From Candidatus Competibacteraceae bacterium (GTDB lineage: Bacteria > Bacteroidota > Bacteroidia > CAIKAF01): a DNA stretch of 64,000 bases. Each line of letters opens with the position of its first letter. The first letter of the stretch is position 1. The position numbers and the translations under genes are program-made. Positions 36,953-47,500 of the stretch are shown here, one piece after another. The stretch spans positions 41,218 through 105,217 of the forward strand of contig JACSSC010000042.1 of the NCBI GenBank assembly GCA_014879445.1. The letters run 5' to 3'. The notes beneath the pieces were generated by a model that worked only from the letters and a program-made list of their open reading frames with translations, was not told the origin of the DNA and did not search any database.

Positions 36953-38785
36953 ATGTACATGATGCGGCATGGGTTGGTTTTTGTTTTTTTATTATCCTTT
37001 TTGCTCCAGCCACTAATGGCTCAAACCATTCAAGAGCAAAATTTGGCTTCCGAATACCTCCACAATGGGGAGTTCGAAAAAGCACTTAGCTTCTACCAAA
37101 AATTTCATCGCTACGAACCCAATAATGTTTCATTCTACAAAAATTACATCATTTGCCTTACCCAACTTAAGGATTTTAAATCAGCTGAAAAGGTGATGCG
37201 AAACCAAATGCGCTCTTTCCCTAACAACGCTCAGTTTCCTATCGATTTAGGTCAACTGTATAGGCAAACAGGCGATGATAAAAAAGCAAGCCAAATATTT
37301 GATCAAACACTTCGTGATGTGCTTCCTTTTGAAGCTAATATTATTGAGTTGGCTAATCTCTTTACATTAATTGGCGAAAACGATTATGCATTATCTACCT
37401 ATCAAAAAGGACTCAAATTGCTTGGCAACCCATCAACGCTGCGCCTGCGGTTAGCCGACTTATACTATATCAAAGGGCAAAACGACCTTATGCTAAAAGA
37501 GCTGATGGCCGTGCTTGCTCAGGATGAATTGCAAATCATTCCAATCCAAAATTTGCTGACTACTATACTCGACGATAATCCTGAAAGCGACCTCAATCAA
37601 ATGGTCAAAAATGCACTTCTTCGCGAAGCTCAAAAAAATAACGCAAATCTATCTTATACCCAATTGCTGATATGGCTCTTTATTCAACATGCAAATTTCG
37701 AAGCTGCTTTTACTCAGGTCAAGGCACTCGATAAACGTACCAATGGGCAGGGCGACGAAATCATGGAACTGGGTCGCATATGTCTAGAAAATCGAAAGTA
37801 TGATGTGGCTGTACGTTGCTTCGAATACGTTGTGGCCAAAGGCGCCCAATCATATAATTATCTAGCCGCTCGTATTGATTTGCTTAAAGTAATGCATTTG
37901 CGCCTCATGCAAGATGGCTCGCTTTCAACCAACGAACTTACACGCCTCGAATCGCATTATCTATCTACATTAGATGAAATAGGCCTTGCGCCTCAGGCAG
38001 CACCCCTCAAAATCGAATTGGCCGACCTGCGTGCTTTCTATCTCGGCAACTCGAAGTCAGCCAAAATGATTCTTAACGAATTGCTAACCCAAAAAAATGC
38101 ATCTCAGGCCGACTTGGCAAACGCCAAAATGAAATTGGCCGATATCCTCATCCTCGAAGGCGATCTTTGGGAGCCGGCTTTGTTATATGGCCAAGTCGAA
38201 AAGGAATTTAAAAATGATATTCCGGGCCAGGAAGCTAAGTTTCGAAATGCTCGCCTTTCTTATTTTAGAGGCGAATTCCTTTGGGCAGAAACCCAAATGA
38301 AAGTGCTTAAAGCTTCTACCTCCAAACTGATTGCCAACGATGCCCTTGCCCTTTCTCTGCTTATCCTGGATAATACAGGTCTTGATACCAGCTTTCATGC
38401 CTTGCAAATGTTTGCTCGTGCCGATCTGCTGCTTTATCAGCGGAAGCTAAATCTGGCTTCTGCTGTGTTTGATTCATTGCTGCAAACTTTCGCTTATCAT
38501 CCCATCCGCGATGAGGTCTATTTCAAAAAAGCTGATATCGCTCGTCAACAGGCCAATATTCCCCTGGCACTCGAATTTTATAATAAAATCCTTCAAGAGT
38601 TTCCCGATGAGATTCTCGCTGATGATGCATTATTTCGTATGGCCGAAATTCACGAACATAAACTGAACGACTTCACTAAGGCCATGGAGCTATATCAACA
38701 GCTTTTTCTTAATTATCCGGGCAGCTTGTTCGTCGTGGAGGCACGAAAGCGTTATCGCATGCTGCGAGGCGATAAAATTAATTAA
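36953..38785 (+). CDS. Exported TPR-repeat protein
   Basis: 610 residues; starts at codons 3 and 4 are alternatives. Signal peptide ending PLMAQ, then TPR-like helix pairs along almost the whole length, for example GEFEKALSFYQKFHRYEPNN at the N-terminus and IPLALEFYNKILQEFPDE at the C-terminus. The last ~110 residues resemble the YbgF/BamD type of TPR (FTKAMELYQQLFLNYPGS). Probably an extracytoplasmic scaffold for envelope proteins; the partner is unknown. Between ung and a GC-rich intergenic element. Confidence 0.8.
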   Translation: MYMMRHGLVFVFLLSFLLQPLMAQTIQEQNLASEYLHNGEFEKALSFYQKFHRYEPNNVSFYKNYIICLTQLKDFKSAEKVMRNQMRSFPNNAQFPIDLGQLYRQTGDDKKASQIFDQTLRDVLPFEANIIELANLFTLIGENDYALSTYQKGLKLLGNPSTLRLRLADLYYIKGQNDLMLKELMAVLAQDELQIIPIQNLLTTILDDNPESDLNQMVKNALLREAQKNNANLSYTQLLIWLFIQHANFEAAFTQVKALDKRTNGQGDEIMELGRICLENRKYDVAVRCFEYVVAKGAQSYNYLAARIDLLKVMHLRLMQDGSLSTNELTRLESHYLSTLDEIGLAPQAAPLKIELADLRAFYLGNSKSAKMILNELLTQKNASQADLANAKMKLADILILEGDLWEPALLYGQVEKEFKNDIPGQEAKFRNARLSYFRGEFLWAETQMKVLKASTSKLIANDALALSLLILDNTGLDTSFHALQMFARADLLLYQRKLNLASAVFDSLLQTFAYHPIRDEVYFKKADIARQQANIPLALEFYNKILQEFPDEILADDALFRMAEIHEHKLNDFTKAMELYQQLFLNYPGSLFVVEARKRYRMLRGDKIN

Positions 38786-38810
38786 GGCATCATTTTAATT
38801 CATTTGTTTT

Positions 38811-38970
38811 TGGCCGCCATTTCCCGTCTTCCGCTGCATCTGCTTCCGGCATCAGCTGCATACCGGTCGCAGCGGGGCTTTCTGCCGGCAGCCGCGCTAC
38901 TCCGCGCTATGCATCACTGTTGCCGTTCAGCATCTGCACGCTTCACCCGGGGGCGGAATTTCCATTCGCC
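38811..38970. other. GC-rich foldable intergenic element B (possible dispersed repeat)
   Basis: 89 of 140 bases (38821-38960) are G or C, about 64%. CCGCTGC (38831-38837) pairs perfectly with GCAGCGG (38869-38875), enclosing CCGG (38846-38849) with CCGG (38863-38866). An 8-base direct repeat CCGCGCTA occurs at 38892-38899 and 38902-38909. GGGGCTTTCT (38874-38883) is the reverse complement of the decamer in element A near 11.1 kb. It lies between the convergent ends of the TPR gene and the BASS transporter. No frame with gene-like features. Strand is undetermined. Confidence 0.5.
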
Positions 38971-39003
38971 TATGTTTTTTTAAATAGGAGCTCAACATGG
39001 GCA

Positions 39004-39915
39004 CTATTTCCTTCTTAGCCCGGCTCTGATTTTTTTGATTGAAACACTACGCCCCGACATGATCATGCCAAACAAAGCTGTCGTAAAAAATGAAAATAAT
39101 GCATATATCGCTGCCGGTATGGCTATAAAAGGACTTTTTAAAAAACTAAGCGCAATGACAATCGCCAAGGTGGTGTTTTGAAGCCCCACTTCTATCCCTA
39201 TGGTCATTTGGGTTTTTTTATCTTGATTGCCCAAACGGGATATCCAAACCCCACTCATCATGCCACCCACATTTAGCAACAATGCCATCGGAAAAACCAA
39301 CAGCCCATCCTGCCATGTCATCGGTATGGGCTCCTTCTTTTCCAAAAATATGGCACCGGCCAAAGCTACCCCCATTAATGCCGGTAAGATATACTTGAAT
39401 GGAATGCGCATTTTTTCAGCCCATTGCTCTCTACGATTTCTGAATAGTATGCCTAACGTCACAGGGAGTGCTGTTATCAGCACAATATGAATCACCGATT
39501 CCCAAAAATCAAGATGAATATCTGCCGATCTACCCATAAAAAATACCAAGCTGAGATTCATTAAAACGGGTATGGTAAACTGGGTTAAAAAACTATTGAT
39601 GGAGGTGAGCGAAACACAGAGCGCCAGATTGCCATTTAACAAATAGTTCAATAGATTTGATGTGGCGCCGCCAGGGCAAATAGCTACTAGTATAATGCCT
39701 ACTTTCAATTCATTTGATACCGGAAATGGCAATACAATCAATAATCCTAAAATAGGTAACCAAATCATCTGTGCGATCAATCCCAGCAGAAGCGCTTTGG
39801 GATGACGAAAAACACGCCGAAAATCATCCACTGTCAAATTCATGCCCATACCAAACATGATGAGAGCAATGGATATTCGCAATAAATACGTCGAAAAAAA
39901 ATCGGTTTCTATCAT
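39004..39915 (-). CDS. Bile acid:sodium symporter (BASS) family transporter
   Basis: 303 residues from ATG 39915, which begins close to the first helix (MIETDFFSTYLLRISIALIM); an extended frame adds a non-hydrophobic stretch. About nine to ten hydrophobic helices. The signature region CPGGATSNLLNYLLNGNLAL matches the sodium-site motif of this family. Substrates range from bile acids to pyruvate and pantoate, so the substrate here is unknown. Divergent from the EamA gene with 77 bases between the starts. Confidence 0.88.
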   Translation of the reverse strand: MIETDFFSTYLLRISIALIMFGMGMNLTVDDFRRVFRHPKALLLGLIAQMIWLPILGLLIVLPFPVSNELKVGIILVAICPGGATSNLLNYLLNGNLALCVSLTSINSFLTQFTIPVLMNLSLVFFMGRSADIHLDFWESVIHIVLITALPVTLGILFRNRREQWAEKMRIPFKYILPALMGVALAGAIFLEKKEPIPMTWQDGLLVFPMALLLNVGGMMSGVWISRLGNQDKKTQMTIGIEVGLQNTTLAIVIALSFLKSPFIAIPAAIYALFSFFTTALFGMIMSGRSVSIKKIRAGLRRK

Positions 39916-39992
39916 CCGTTCTTTATATGTAACATTGCATCCGCAATGATAGGAACAAATTATCAACTGCAGGGTTCAACTTGTGTTTTTTT

Positions 39993-40886
39993 ATGAAAAT
40001 CGAATCCGAACGATTGGGGCCTCACATGGCATTGTTTATAGTAAACCTGATATATGGGTTGAATTTTGTTATTGCCAAGGATGTTATGCCTTTGTATATT
40101 CTACCAGGCGGATTTATACTCTTGAGGGTTTTGGGGGCCAATATTCTGTTCTGGTCTTCTCATGCCTTCTTCCCGTCTCAGCGAATTCAAAAAAATCATT
40201 GGTGGCGTTTTGTTTTGGGGGGATTTTTTGGCGTTGCCGCTAATCAGCTCCTTTTTTTTAAAGGACTTAATTTAACGACCCCTATTCAGGCATCAATTAT
40301 CATGGTGGCAACTCCTGTTATTGTTCTTCTTATAGGTGCACTTTTTGCCAAAGAACGTCTAACCTGGCTCAAATCTTTAGGAATCATCATCGGTGCATCT
40401 GGCGCTGTTTATCTTATCGCTCCTCACAAAATCGGAAGCGAATCTTTTGCCTTAACCGGTTTCGGAAATTTGCTTGTTGCCCTCAATGCAGCAGCATATG
40501 CAATTTATATGATAATTGCCAAACCGCTGATGCAAATTTATAAACCCTTGTTTGTAATTAAATGGATGTTTCTTTTTGGCCTGATTTTCGTGTTGCCTTT
40601 CGGCCTATCTGAATTTCTGTTGATACAATGGGATACTTTCCCGCCGCATATCATCTTCAAAACGCTTTATATTGTGATTGGGGTAACCTATATTACTTAT
40701 CTATTCAATATTTATGCCCTTCGTTATCTCAATGCGTCTGCTGTTAGTATTTATATCTATTTCCAACCTGCTGTAGCTGCAGCTCATGCTATTCTTGCCG
40801 GCAAAGATGTGCTTACTGCAACCATGCTCGTTAGCTGTTTGCTTATTTGCGTTGGCGTGTTTATGGTAAGTCGGAATAAGTCATAA
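39993..40886 (+). CDS. EamA/DMT-family transporter
   Basis: 297 residues from ATG 39993; the TTG four codons upstream is unlikely. Ten hydrophobic helices in two EamA repeats; the first starts FIVNLIYGLNFVIAKDVMP, and each repeat has the typical Pro-Gly-Gly and AxxxWS-like patterns. Family members export metabolites such as amino acids or nucleosides. Substrate unknown. No operon partner. Confidence 0.85.
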   Translation: MKIESERLGPHMALFIVNLIYGLNFVIAKDVMPLYILPGGFILLRVLGANILFWSSHAFFPSQRIQKNHWWRFVLGGFFGVAANQLLFFKGLNLTTPIQASIIMVATPVIVLLIGALFAKERLTWLKSLGIIIGASGAVYLIAPHKIGSESFALTGFGNLLVALNAAAYAIYMIIAKPLMQIYKPLFVIKWMFLFGLIFVLPFGLSEFLLIQWDTFPPHIIFKTLYIVIGVTYITYLFNIYALRYLNASAVSIYIYFQPAVAAAHAILAGKDVLTATMLVSCLLICVGVFMVSRNKS

Positions 40887-40908
40887 ATCTTAGCCCAATG
40901 TTTTTCAT

Positions 40909-40916
40909 ATTTTTGC
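40909..40916 (+). promoter_or_regulatory. Candidate -7 box upstream of the RluA-family gene
   Basis: TATTTTTG fits TAnnTTTG, 9 bases before the ATG at 40926, so the leader would be only a few bases long. Confidence 0.35.
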
Positions 40917-40925
40917 AAATCATTC

Positions 40926-41606
40926 ATGCAAATTTCATCGCACGATATTATTTACGAAGACAACCATCTGATTGCCCTAAACAAAAGGCCGGGGCAAATT
41001 GTGCAAGGAGATAAAACCGGCGATCAACCACTTAGCGATGCTTTGAAAGATTATCTCAAACAAAAGTACACCAAGCCGGGGAATGTTTTTTGCGGTGTCA
41101 TTCATCGACTCGACAGGCCGGTGAGTGGGGTTGTGCTTTTTGCCAAAACTGGCAAAGCGCTTAGCCGTATGAATACTTTATTTCGAAATCGTGAAACTGA
41201 AAAAATTTATTGGGCTATCATTCGGAATAAGCCGCCACAGATCGAAGCCGAGTTGCATCATTATTTGGTAAAAAATGAAAATCTGAATAAATCTTTTTTG
41301 TCACATCCCGGAAAACCCGGTGCTTTGTCCTGCTCTCTCCGTTATAAATTGTTAAAATCAGCCGAACGTTATAGCTTGCTGGAGGTTTATCCGTTAACAG
41401 GTAGACATCATCAGATTCGTGTTCAGTTGGCAGCAGCCGGAATGCCTATCACAGGTGATGTAAAATACGGAGATAAACGTGCCAATGAAGATGCATCTAT
41501 TTGCCTGCATGCCCGCAAATTGCTTTTTAAACACCCTGTTTCGGGTATTCAAATTCTTATTCAAGCACCTGTTCCTGACCAAAAGTACTGGAACTTGTTT
41601 GAGTAA
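40926..41606 (+). CDS. RluA-family pseudouridine synthase
   Basis: 226 residues without an S4 domain. The catalytic Asp is in VIHRLDRPVSGVVLFAKT, and the GRHHQIRVQLAAAGMPITGD stretch (RluA/RluD type) is complete. It isomerises uridine to pseudouridine in rRNA or tRNA; which position cannot be told. No S4 means it is closer to RluA/TruC-type short enzymes. Followed 57 bases later by the OmpH-type gene. Confidence 0.93.
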   Translation: MQISSHDIIYEDNHLIALNKRPGQIVQGDKTGDQPLSDALKDYLKQKYTKPGNVFCGVIHRLDRPVSGVVLFAKTGKALSRMNTLFRNRETEKIYWAIIRNKPPQIEAELHHYLVKNENLNKSFLSHPGKPGALSCSLRYKLLKSAERYSLLEVYPLTGRHHQIRVQLAAAGMPITGDVKYGDKRANEDASICLHARKLLFKHPVSGIQILIQAPVPDQKYWNLFE

Positions 41607-41663
41607 TTCAGAAATAATGTCGTACATTCGCATTCCATTTTTATCCATTAATAGATATATCAA

Positions 41664-42209
41664 ATGAAAAACAATGTTTTGATTGCTCTGGCGATTGCCG
41701 GTTTGGTTCTTATTGCAGCATCGCGTATCGATACCGATTCGAAAAAGTTCGGTTATGTGAATTCTATGGAAATTCTTTATCTCATGCCCGAAATGAAAAC
41801 TGTAGAAGCGGACTTGGAAACATATAGCAAAGAGTTAGATGCGGATTACCAAGTTATGATTGATGAATACAAGAAAAAAGCTACCGAATATCAAAAGAAA
41901 GAAAAAGAATGGAGCGACGCGGTTCGTACTGTTAAGCAGGAAGAGTTGATTGAGATGGAACAACGCCTTCAAAAAACGCAACAGGCATTCGAAGAAGAAT
42001 TGATGGAAAAACAGCAAAAACTACTTACCCCTCTTATTACCAAAATTGAAGGTTCTATCAATGATGTGGCTAAGGAAAAAGGTCTAAGCTATGTGTTTGA
42101 TACTAGCAAAGGCATGTTGCTTTATGCTGATAAAGCCGATGATATTAGTAAGGAAGTTAAAGTGAAACTTAAAATTCCTGAAACAACGGATAACAAAAAT
42201 CCTAAATAA
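41664..42209 (+). CDS. OmpH/Skp family periplasmic chaperone
   Basis: 181 residues. N-terminal hydrophobic export segment (about 4-20), then FGYVNSMEILYLMPEM, typical of OmpH. The central region (about 55-125) is a long Lys/Glu-rich coiled coil forming the tentacles of the trimer, followed by VFDTSKGMLLYAD. The family holds unfolded outer-membrane proteins in the periplasm, fitting the barrel proteins encoded nearby. Followed by a strong terminator. Confidence 0.87.
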   Translation: MKNNVLIALAIAGLVLIAASRIDTDSKKFGYVNSMEILYLMPEMKTVEADLETYSKELDADYQVMIDEYKKKATEYQKKEKEWSDAVRTVKQEELIEMEQRLQKTQQAFEEELMEKQQKLLTPLITKIEGSINDVAKEKGLSYVFDTSKGMLLYADKADDISKEVKVKLKIPETTDNKNPK

Positions 42210-42230
42210 TAAATCAAATTTATAATGGAA

Positions 42231-42259
42231 AGCAGATGTCAGCATCTGCTTTTTTTTTT
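42231..42259 (+). terminator. Rho-independent terminator after the OmpH gene
   Basis: AGCAGATG pairs perfectly with CATCTGCT around a TCAG loop, followed by about ten T. The next gene (dipeptidyl peptidase) starts 15 bases later, so it must have its own promoter or rely on read-through. Confidence 0.85.
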
Positions 42260-42273
42260 AAATCAGACAGCTT

Positions 42274-44421
42274 ATGAAAAAAATTATTATTGCCTTTTTA
42301 GTTTTTTCGTCTTTATCTAAAGTAATTGCACAAAAAAATATTACCCTTGAGGATATTTGGCTTAAGTATGCATACTCTTCCAAAGGGGTATATGGATGGA
42401 GCAGTATGTCTGATGGCTATCACTATACCGTGCATAAAGAAAATAAAATCATTAAATATGATTATAATTCAAACTCGGTACAACATGAGTGGTCGTTCAA
42501 GGTCGGAGATCAAACCCTCGATTTTGATGATTACCGTTTTAGCTCCGACGAAAAAAAAATTATGCTTTCTACTGAGTCCGAATCCATATACCGTCATTCA
42601 ACACTGGATAAAAATTATATTTATGAGATTGAGCATGATAGATTGTTTGAATTGGACGAAGGCGGAAAGCAACAGTATGCCACATTTTCGCCTGACGCAA
42701 AAAGGGTCGCATATCTGAAATACAATAATATCTTCATTAAGAATATTGAAAATTCTCAATTGGTTCAGGTAACTACGGATGGCTTAAGCAATCATATTAT
42801 TAATGGTGGCGCCGACTGGGTATATGAAGAAGAGTTTGCATTAACAAGAGCATTTGAATGGAGCCCTGATGGAAAGCAATTGATGTTTTTGCGATTCAAC
42901 GAAACAGAGGTGCCAATGTTCGAAATGGCCATGTATGAAGGGCGCCTCTATCCTCAGGATTATACTTTCAAATATCCTAAAGTCGGCGAAAAAAATGCTG
43001 TTGTTAGTTTACACATCTATCAGCTTTCTTCCGGCGAAATCAATGAAGTGGTTTTTGATACACCATTTGAATATATTCCTCGCATTGGCTATTCTCCTGA
43101 TGGTAAGTATGCATATGCCATTACCATGAATCGCTTGCAAAATCAATTACAGTTTTGGCTTATTCATCATGATGGAAAGCCACGCTTATTATTTTCAGAA
43201 AAATCAGATACCTATATCGAAATTCAGGATCATTTTCAATTCTCACCGGATGGCAATCAATTGTTGTGGACTAGCGAAATTGACGGATACAATCATATCT
43301 ATTTGATTGATGTGGCAACCGGAAAGCAAACACGTATTACTAAAGGAAATTGGGAAGTAACAAAGGTGTTTGGTATGGATGCCAAAAACAAACTTATTTA
43401 TTATGCTTCTACCGAAGTGTCGCCTCTTGAAAGGCATACATACGCGATTAGTATGGATGGAAAAAAGAAATCACGCTTAACACCTCATCCAGGCGTTAAT
43501 AACACACAATTTTCTTCAAATTTCAACTATATGATTTGTAATCGTTCGCAACAAGGCGTGCCACCTATTATTACTTTATGTGATAACAAAGGAAAGGAGT
43601 TGCGTACACTTGAAGATAATAAATTGTTGCGTGAAAAGTTAGATCAAACAGGCATTTCGCGCCCCGAGTTTTTTACTTGCAAAAATCGGGGTGGTGAAGT
43701 ATTGAATGGGTATATCATAAAGCCAGCAAATTTTGACGCATCCAAGAAATATCCTGTGCTGATGTATGTATATGGAGGCCCAGGTTCTCAACAAGTGATG
43801 GATCAGTGGGGTGGTAGTAATTATATGTGGTTTCAGATGCTTGTTCAACAAGGTTATATAGTGGCATGTGTGGATAACCGTGGCACAGGTGGCAGAGGAA
43901 AATCTTTTAGGGATTGCACATACAAACAGCTGGGAAAACTCGAAACCGAAGATCAGATTGATGCGGCATTATTTCTCGGCTCTTTGCCTTATGTCGAAAA
44001 ATCACGTATAGGTATATTCGGATGGAGCTATGGTGGTTATATGAGCAGCTTGTGTATTACACAAGGCGCAGATGTTTTTAAAGCCGCAATTGCTGTTGCG
44101 CCTGTTACCAATTGGAAATTTTATGACAGCATCTACACCGAGCGATACATGGGTACTACCGAATCAAACCCCGATGGCTATGATGCCAATGCGCCTATCG
44201 CATTTGCTGATAAACTCAGAGGTAATTATCTGTTGATTCATGGTACTGCCGATGATAATGTACACTGGCAAAATTCAGCCGAAATGATTCGGGCACTCGT
44301 TAAAGCCGGTAAACAGTTTGACTTATTCCTTTATCCTGATAAAAATCACGGTATTTATGGCGGAAATACTCGCCACCATCTTTTTACCCTTATGACTGAA
44401 TTTATTCAGAAAAAACTTTAA
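42274..44421 (+). CDS. Dipeptidyl peptidase IV (S9B family), exported
   Basis: 715 residues with a signal peptide (MKKIIIAFLVFSSLSKVIAQ). An N-terminal beta-propeller (about 40-480) carries the double-Glu motif WVYEEEF that holds the substrate N-terminus. The alpha/beta-hydrolase domain has Ser585 (GWSYGGY), Asp660 (HGTADDNVH) and His692 (DKNHGIYG), matching the human DPP4 triad. It removes X-Pro or X-Ala dipeptides from peptides; it complements the secreted endopeptidases nearby. No sorting domain, so periplasmic or outer-membrane location is likely. Confidence 0.95.
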   Translation: MKKIIIAFLVFSSLSKVIAQKNITLEDIWLKYAYSSKGVYGWSSMSDGYHYTVHKENKIIKYDYNSNSVQHEWSFKVGDQTLDFDDYRFSSDEKKIMLSTESESIYRHSTLDKNYIYEIEHDRLFELDEGGKQQYATFSPDAKRVAYLKYNNIFIKNIENSQLVQVTTDGLSNHIINGGADWVYEEEFALTRAFEWSPDGKQLMFLRFNETEVPMFEMAMYEGRLYPQDYTFKYPKVGEKNAVVSLHIYQLSSGEINEVVFDTPFEYIPRIGYSPDGKYAYAITMNRLQNQLQFWLIHHDGKPRLLFSEKSDTYIEIQDHFQFSPDGNQLLWTSEIDGYNHIYLIDVATGKQTRITKGNWEVTKVFGMDAKNKLIYYASTEVSPLERHTYAISMDGKKKSRLTPHPGVNNTQFSSNFNYMICNRSQQGVPPIITLCDNKGKELRTLEDNKLLREKLDQTGISRPEFFTCKNRGGEVLNGYIIKPANFDASKKYPVLMYVYGGPGSQQVMDQWGGSNYMWFQMLVQQGYIVACVDNRGTGGRGKSFRDCTYKQLGKLETEDQIDAALFLGSLPYVEKSRIGIFGWSYGGYMSSLCITQGADVFKAAIAVAPVTNWKFYDSIYTERYMGTTESNPDGYDANAPIAFADKLRGNYLLIHGTADDNVHWQNSAEMIRALVKAGKQFDLFLYPDKNHGIYGGNTRHHLFTLMTEFIQKKL

Positions 44422-44481
44422 GTATCCTAATAAGTCAACTCATATCAATTGGGTTTATGAGTAGGTTGAATGAAATGCACT

Positions 44482-44520
44482 AAAAAAAACACCCCGTCAA
44501 AAATGATGGGGTGTTTTTTT
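44482..44520. terminator. Bidirectional terminator between dipeptidyl peptidase IV and the S8 protease
   Basis: ACACCCC (44489-44495) pairs with GGGGTGT (44508-44514), extended by G-T, T-A and C-G pairs, with eight A before and seven T after. It can therefore terminate both converging transcripts. Confidence 0.85.
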
Positions 44521-44539
44521 ATCTTGATAGTTTTTAAAT

Positions 44540-47500
44540 CTAATCAACAATCAGTTTTACTTGATGACTTTGCGTTCCGCTATCTAATCTTACAATATAC
44601 ATGCCTGCCGCTAGCGTAGATGCATCTATTCGCAATGTTTGTGTGCCGGTTGATGCAACTTTTTGTTGCATGATAACCTGTCCCAGTGCGTTGAAAAGTG
44701 AACAAACAAACGGCTCGGCATTGGTAAATTGAAGCACAATTTGTCGGTCAATCGGAGCAAAGAATACCTGATGCGGCAATACATAATCTTCAATTCCAGA
44801 TGAACAATCGCCTGTTACCGTTACTAACGTGCTGAAACTACTATCAGCACCACAGATGTTTGAAACGGTAAGTGAAGCAGTAAAACTTCCTATCGCATTG
44901 TAAGTAACGCTTGCGCCTGAAGCATTGGAAGTGGCGGGGTTGCCTCCCTGGAATGTCCATGCAAAACTTGAGGCATGGTCTGAAGCCGAAGCATCAAAGT
45001 CCACGCTTGTATTACATAAAATATTGGTTGAGGAATTGGTAACGGATGCAACAGGTAGATCAAGCACAACGATTTCGATGGTGCTATTTCCTGTACAAGA
45101 CCCAGTTGTGCCCGAAACATAGTAGGTTGTTGTTGAACTTGGAGTAGCCGTTACACTTGAGCCGGTAGAAGAGCTTAAACTGCCCGACGGGCTCCATGTG
45201 AAGGAAGTTGCTCCCGTTGCATTAAGAACCGTACTTTGGCTTGGGCAGATTTGAGAATTCGATGTGCTTATGCTAACAGCCGGGGTTGGATTTACAGTAA
45301 TGCTAACTTGAGCAGAGTCCAAATCACTACAACCGCCACCAATAACATACATCTTGACAGTATGTGTGCCGGGGGTGTTGAAATACACAGTAGGCGAAGG
45401 ATTGCTTGGTACCAAGAAAGGAGAGCCACCGGGGAACACCCAAAGCAGCGTATCCTGATAGGTTGATCCTGCAGCATCAAAACTGATGCTTTCGCCTGTA
45501 CAAATGGAAGTGGCTGTTTGGGTAAAAGTAGCCACTACCGGCTGGTTAGTCAGGAACGGGTGTATAATCAAAGAAGCATTAAGATTCCATGAGCCGGCTG
45601 TTCCGTACTGATGCCATGTATTGTCGCTCCATTGTTCCCATATTGGATATCCCGTACTTTGCCCATTTGTATTTGAAACAACCGAAATACTGTCTTTGGG
45701 AACAGCGGCCCAACTCAGATTGGAGACATCTACACTCACATAGAACTTCTTTGACACGGGCAAAGTAACCGGAGTTGAAAATTCTGCTACCGTATAATAA
45801 CTGTTGTTCACATCGGCCATAATTTCACCCATCGTTAAATTAGTAGTAGCTAGTAATGCGCCTGGAGCGCCTGTGGGCCCAGCCGTTCCGTCATAAATAC
45901 GAATTGGAACAACTTTGGCCGTATTAGAAGAATATGCTGCTCCAAATGCAATATATGCTTTGGTTAAGTATGTATAGGGCTGTGCAGAGGCATCAAAAAA
46001 CATGGCTTTTTGCTTGTCGGCATACACATTTTGACCATTCACGAATCCGTCAGCGCCTCCTGTACCGGTGATATAATTAACTAGCGTCCATCCTCCCGGA
46101 ACAGGGAAGTTAATAGAATAACATCCTCCAGCAGCATTTACAGTGATATAGTTGGTTTTGGTTTCTATGTCACTGCCATTGGCATTGGTTGTTGTGAGCG
46201 TAACCGTATAAACACCGGGTGTGTTGTAAGTGATAGCTGGAGGATTTTGCCCGTTAAATGATGCCGGTGTGCCTCCGGTGAATGTCCAGGCCCACGTAGT
46301 AGGGTTATAAGTTGATTGATCTGTGAAAATTACCTGACCACCGGCGGTAACGGTTGTGAAGTTGGCTGTGAAATCAGCTACAGGAGGATTGTTTAATGAA
46401 GTTGAAACACATTGCATGGCTTGAGCTGCATTGATGCGTCCCGAACCTAATTGGCCAATGTATGATGGATTTTGAGCATCTATATTAGTGGCTGTAGTCA
46501 GTAGGCAATTAATTAAATCGGCGCGTGGCATACTTGGGTTTAAAGACCACATCAATCCTGCCAAACCTGATACCATGGGAGAGGCCATGGATGTGCCCGA
46601 CATATTGCCATACGTGTTACCCACGTATGTGCTGTAAATATTATGGCCAGGTGCTGAAATATCAATCCAGCTACCATAATTAGAGAAACTGGCTTTTGCA
46701 TCGTTGGATGAGGTGGCCGAAACAGAAATAACATTATTGAATGCTGCCGGATAAAACTGTGAACTTACATTATCATTGCCCGATGCTGCTATGATAATAC
46801 ATCCTTTATTCCAGGCATAATTGATAACATTTTGGCCGGTAGTGCTATAGCTGGGGCCTCCCCAAGAGCAGTTGATAATATGCGCTCCGCTATTGGCCGC
46901 ATACACAATGCCGTCATATCCGTTGGTTACAGAAGTTGGAGAATTAGTGGCTTTTACGCACATAAGCTTACAGCTGAACCCTATGGAAGCTACACCAATG
47001 CCATTGTTGGTTCGTGCTGAAGAAATGCCAGCAACATGTGTGCCGTGGCTATATGAACTACTGGGCGGGTTGGGATTATTGTCGTTGCTACCCACATCAT
47101 ATCCGTTGATGTCATCAATGTAGCCATTGTTATCATCGTCAATCCCGTTTCCAGCTATTTCCCCCGGATTCACCCAAAGATTAGGAGAAAGATCGCTGTG
47201 AGTACGTTCTACCGCATCATCTACGATGGCGATAACAATGTTAGAGCCGGTTGAAAAATAATTCCATGCAGTAGGCGCACCAATTTTGTTCATAGCCCAT
47301 TGTGAAGAATAGCTGGGATCGTTAGGAACCAAAAAATGCTTATCCATGGGTACTTTCTCGGCATACTCTACTCCTTGCATGGATTCAAGTTTGCGAATGA
47401 TGGCTGATACCTGATTGAAGTCACTGAACTCAAGCAGGTATGTGCGTTGTAATGTAGCATCATCTTTTGCTGCAAAAAAGGGTTTTGATAGCCGTGTAAG

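Noticed and set aside
38811..38970. CRISPR array in the GC-rich region
   Set aside because: Only one 8-base direct repeat occurs, with a 2-base gap; no regular repeat-spacer pattern and no cas genes.
42231..42259. Transcriptional attenuator for dipeptidyl peptidase IV
   Set aside because: The hairpin is a simple terminator with no alternative pairing or leader peptide; position right after the OmpH gene explains it.
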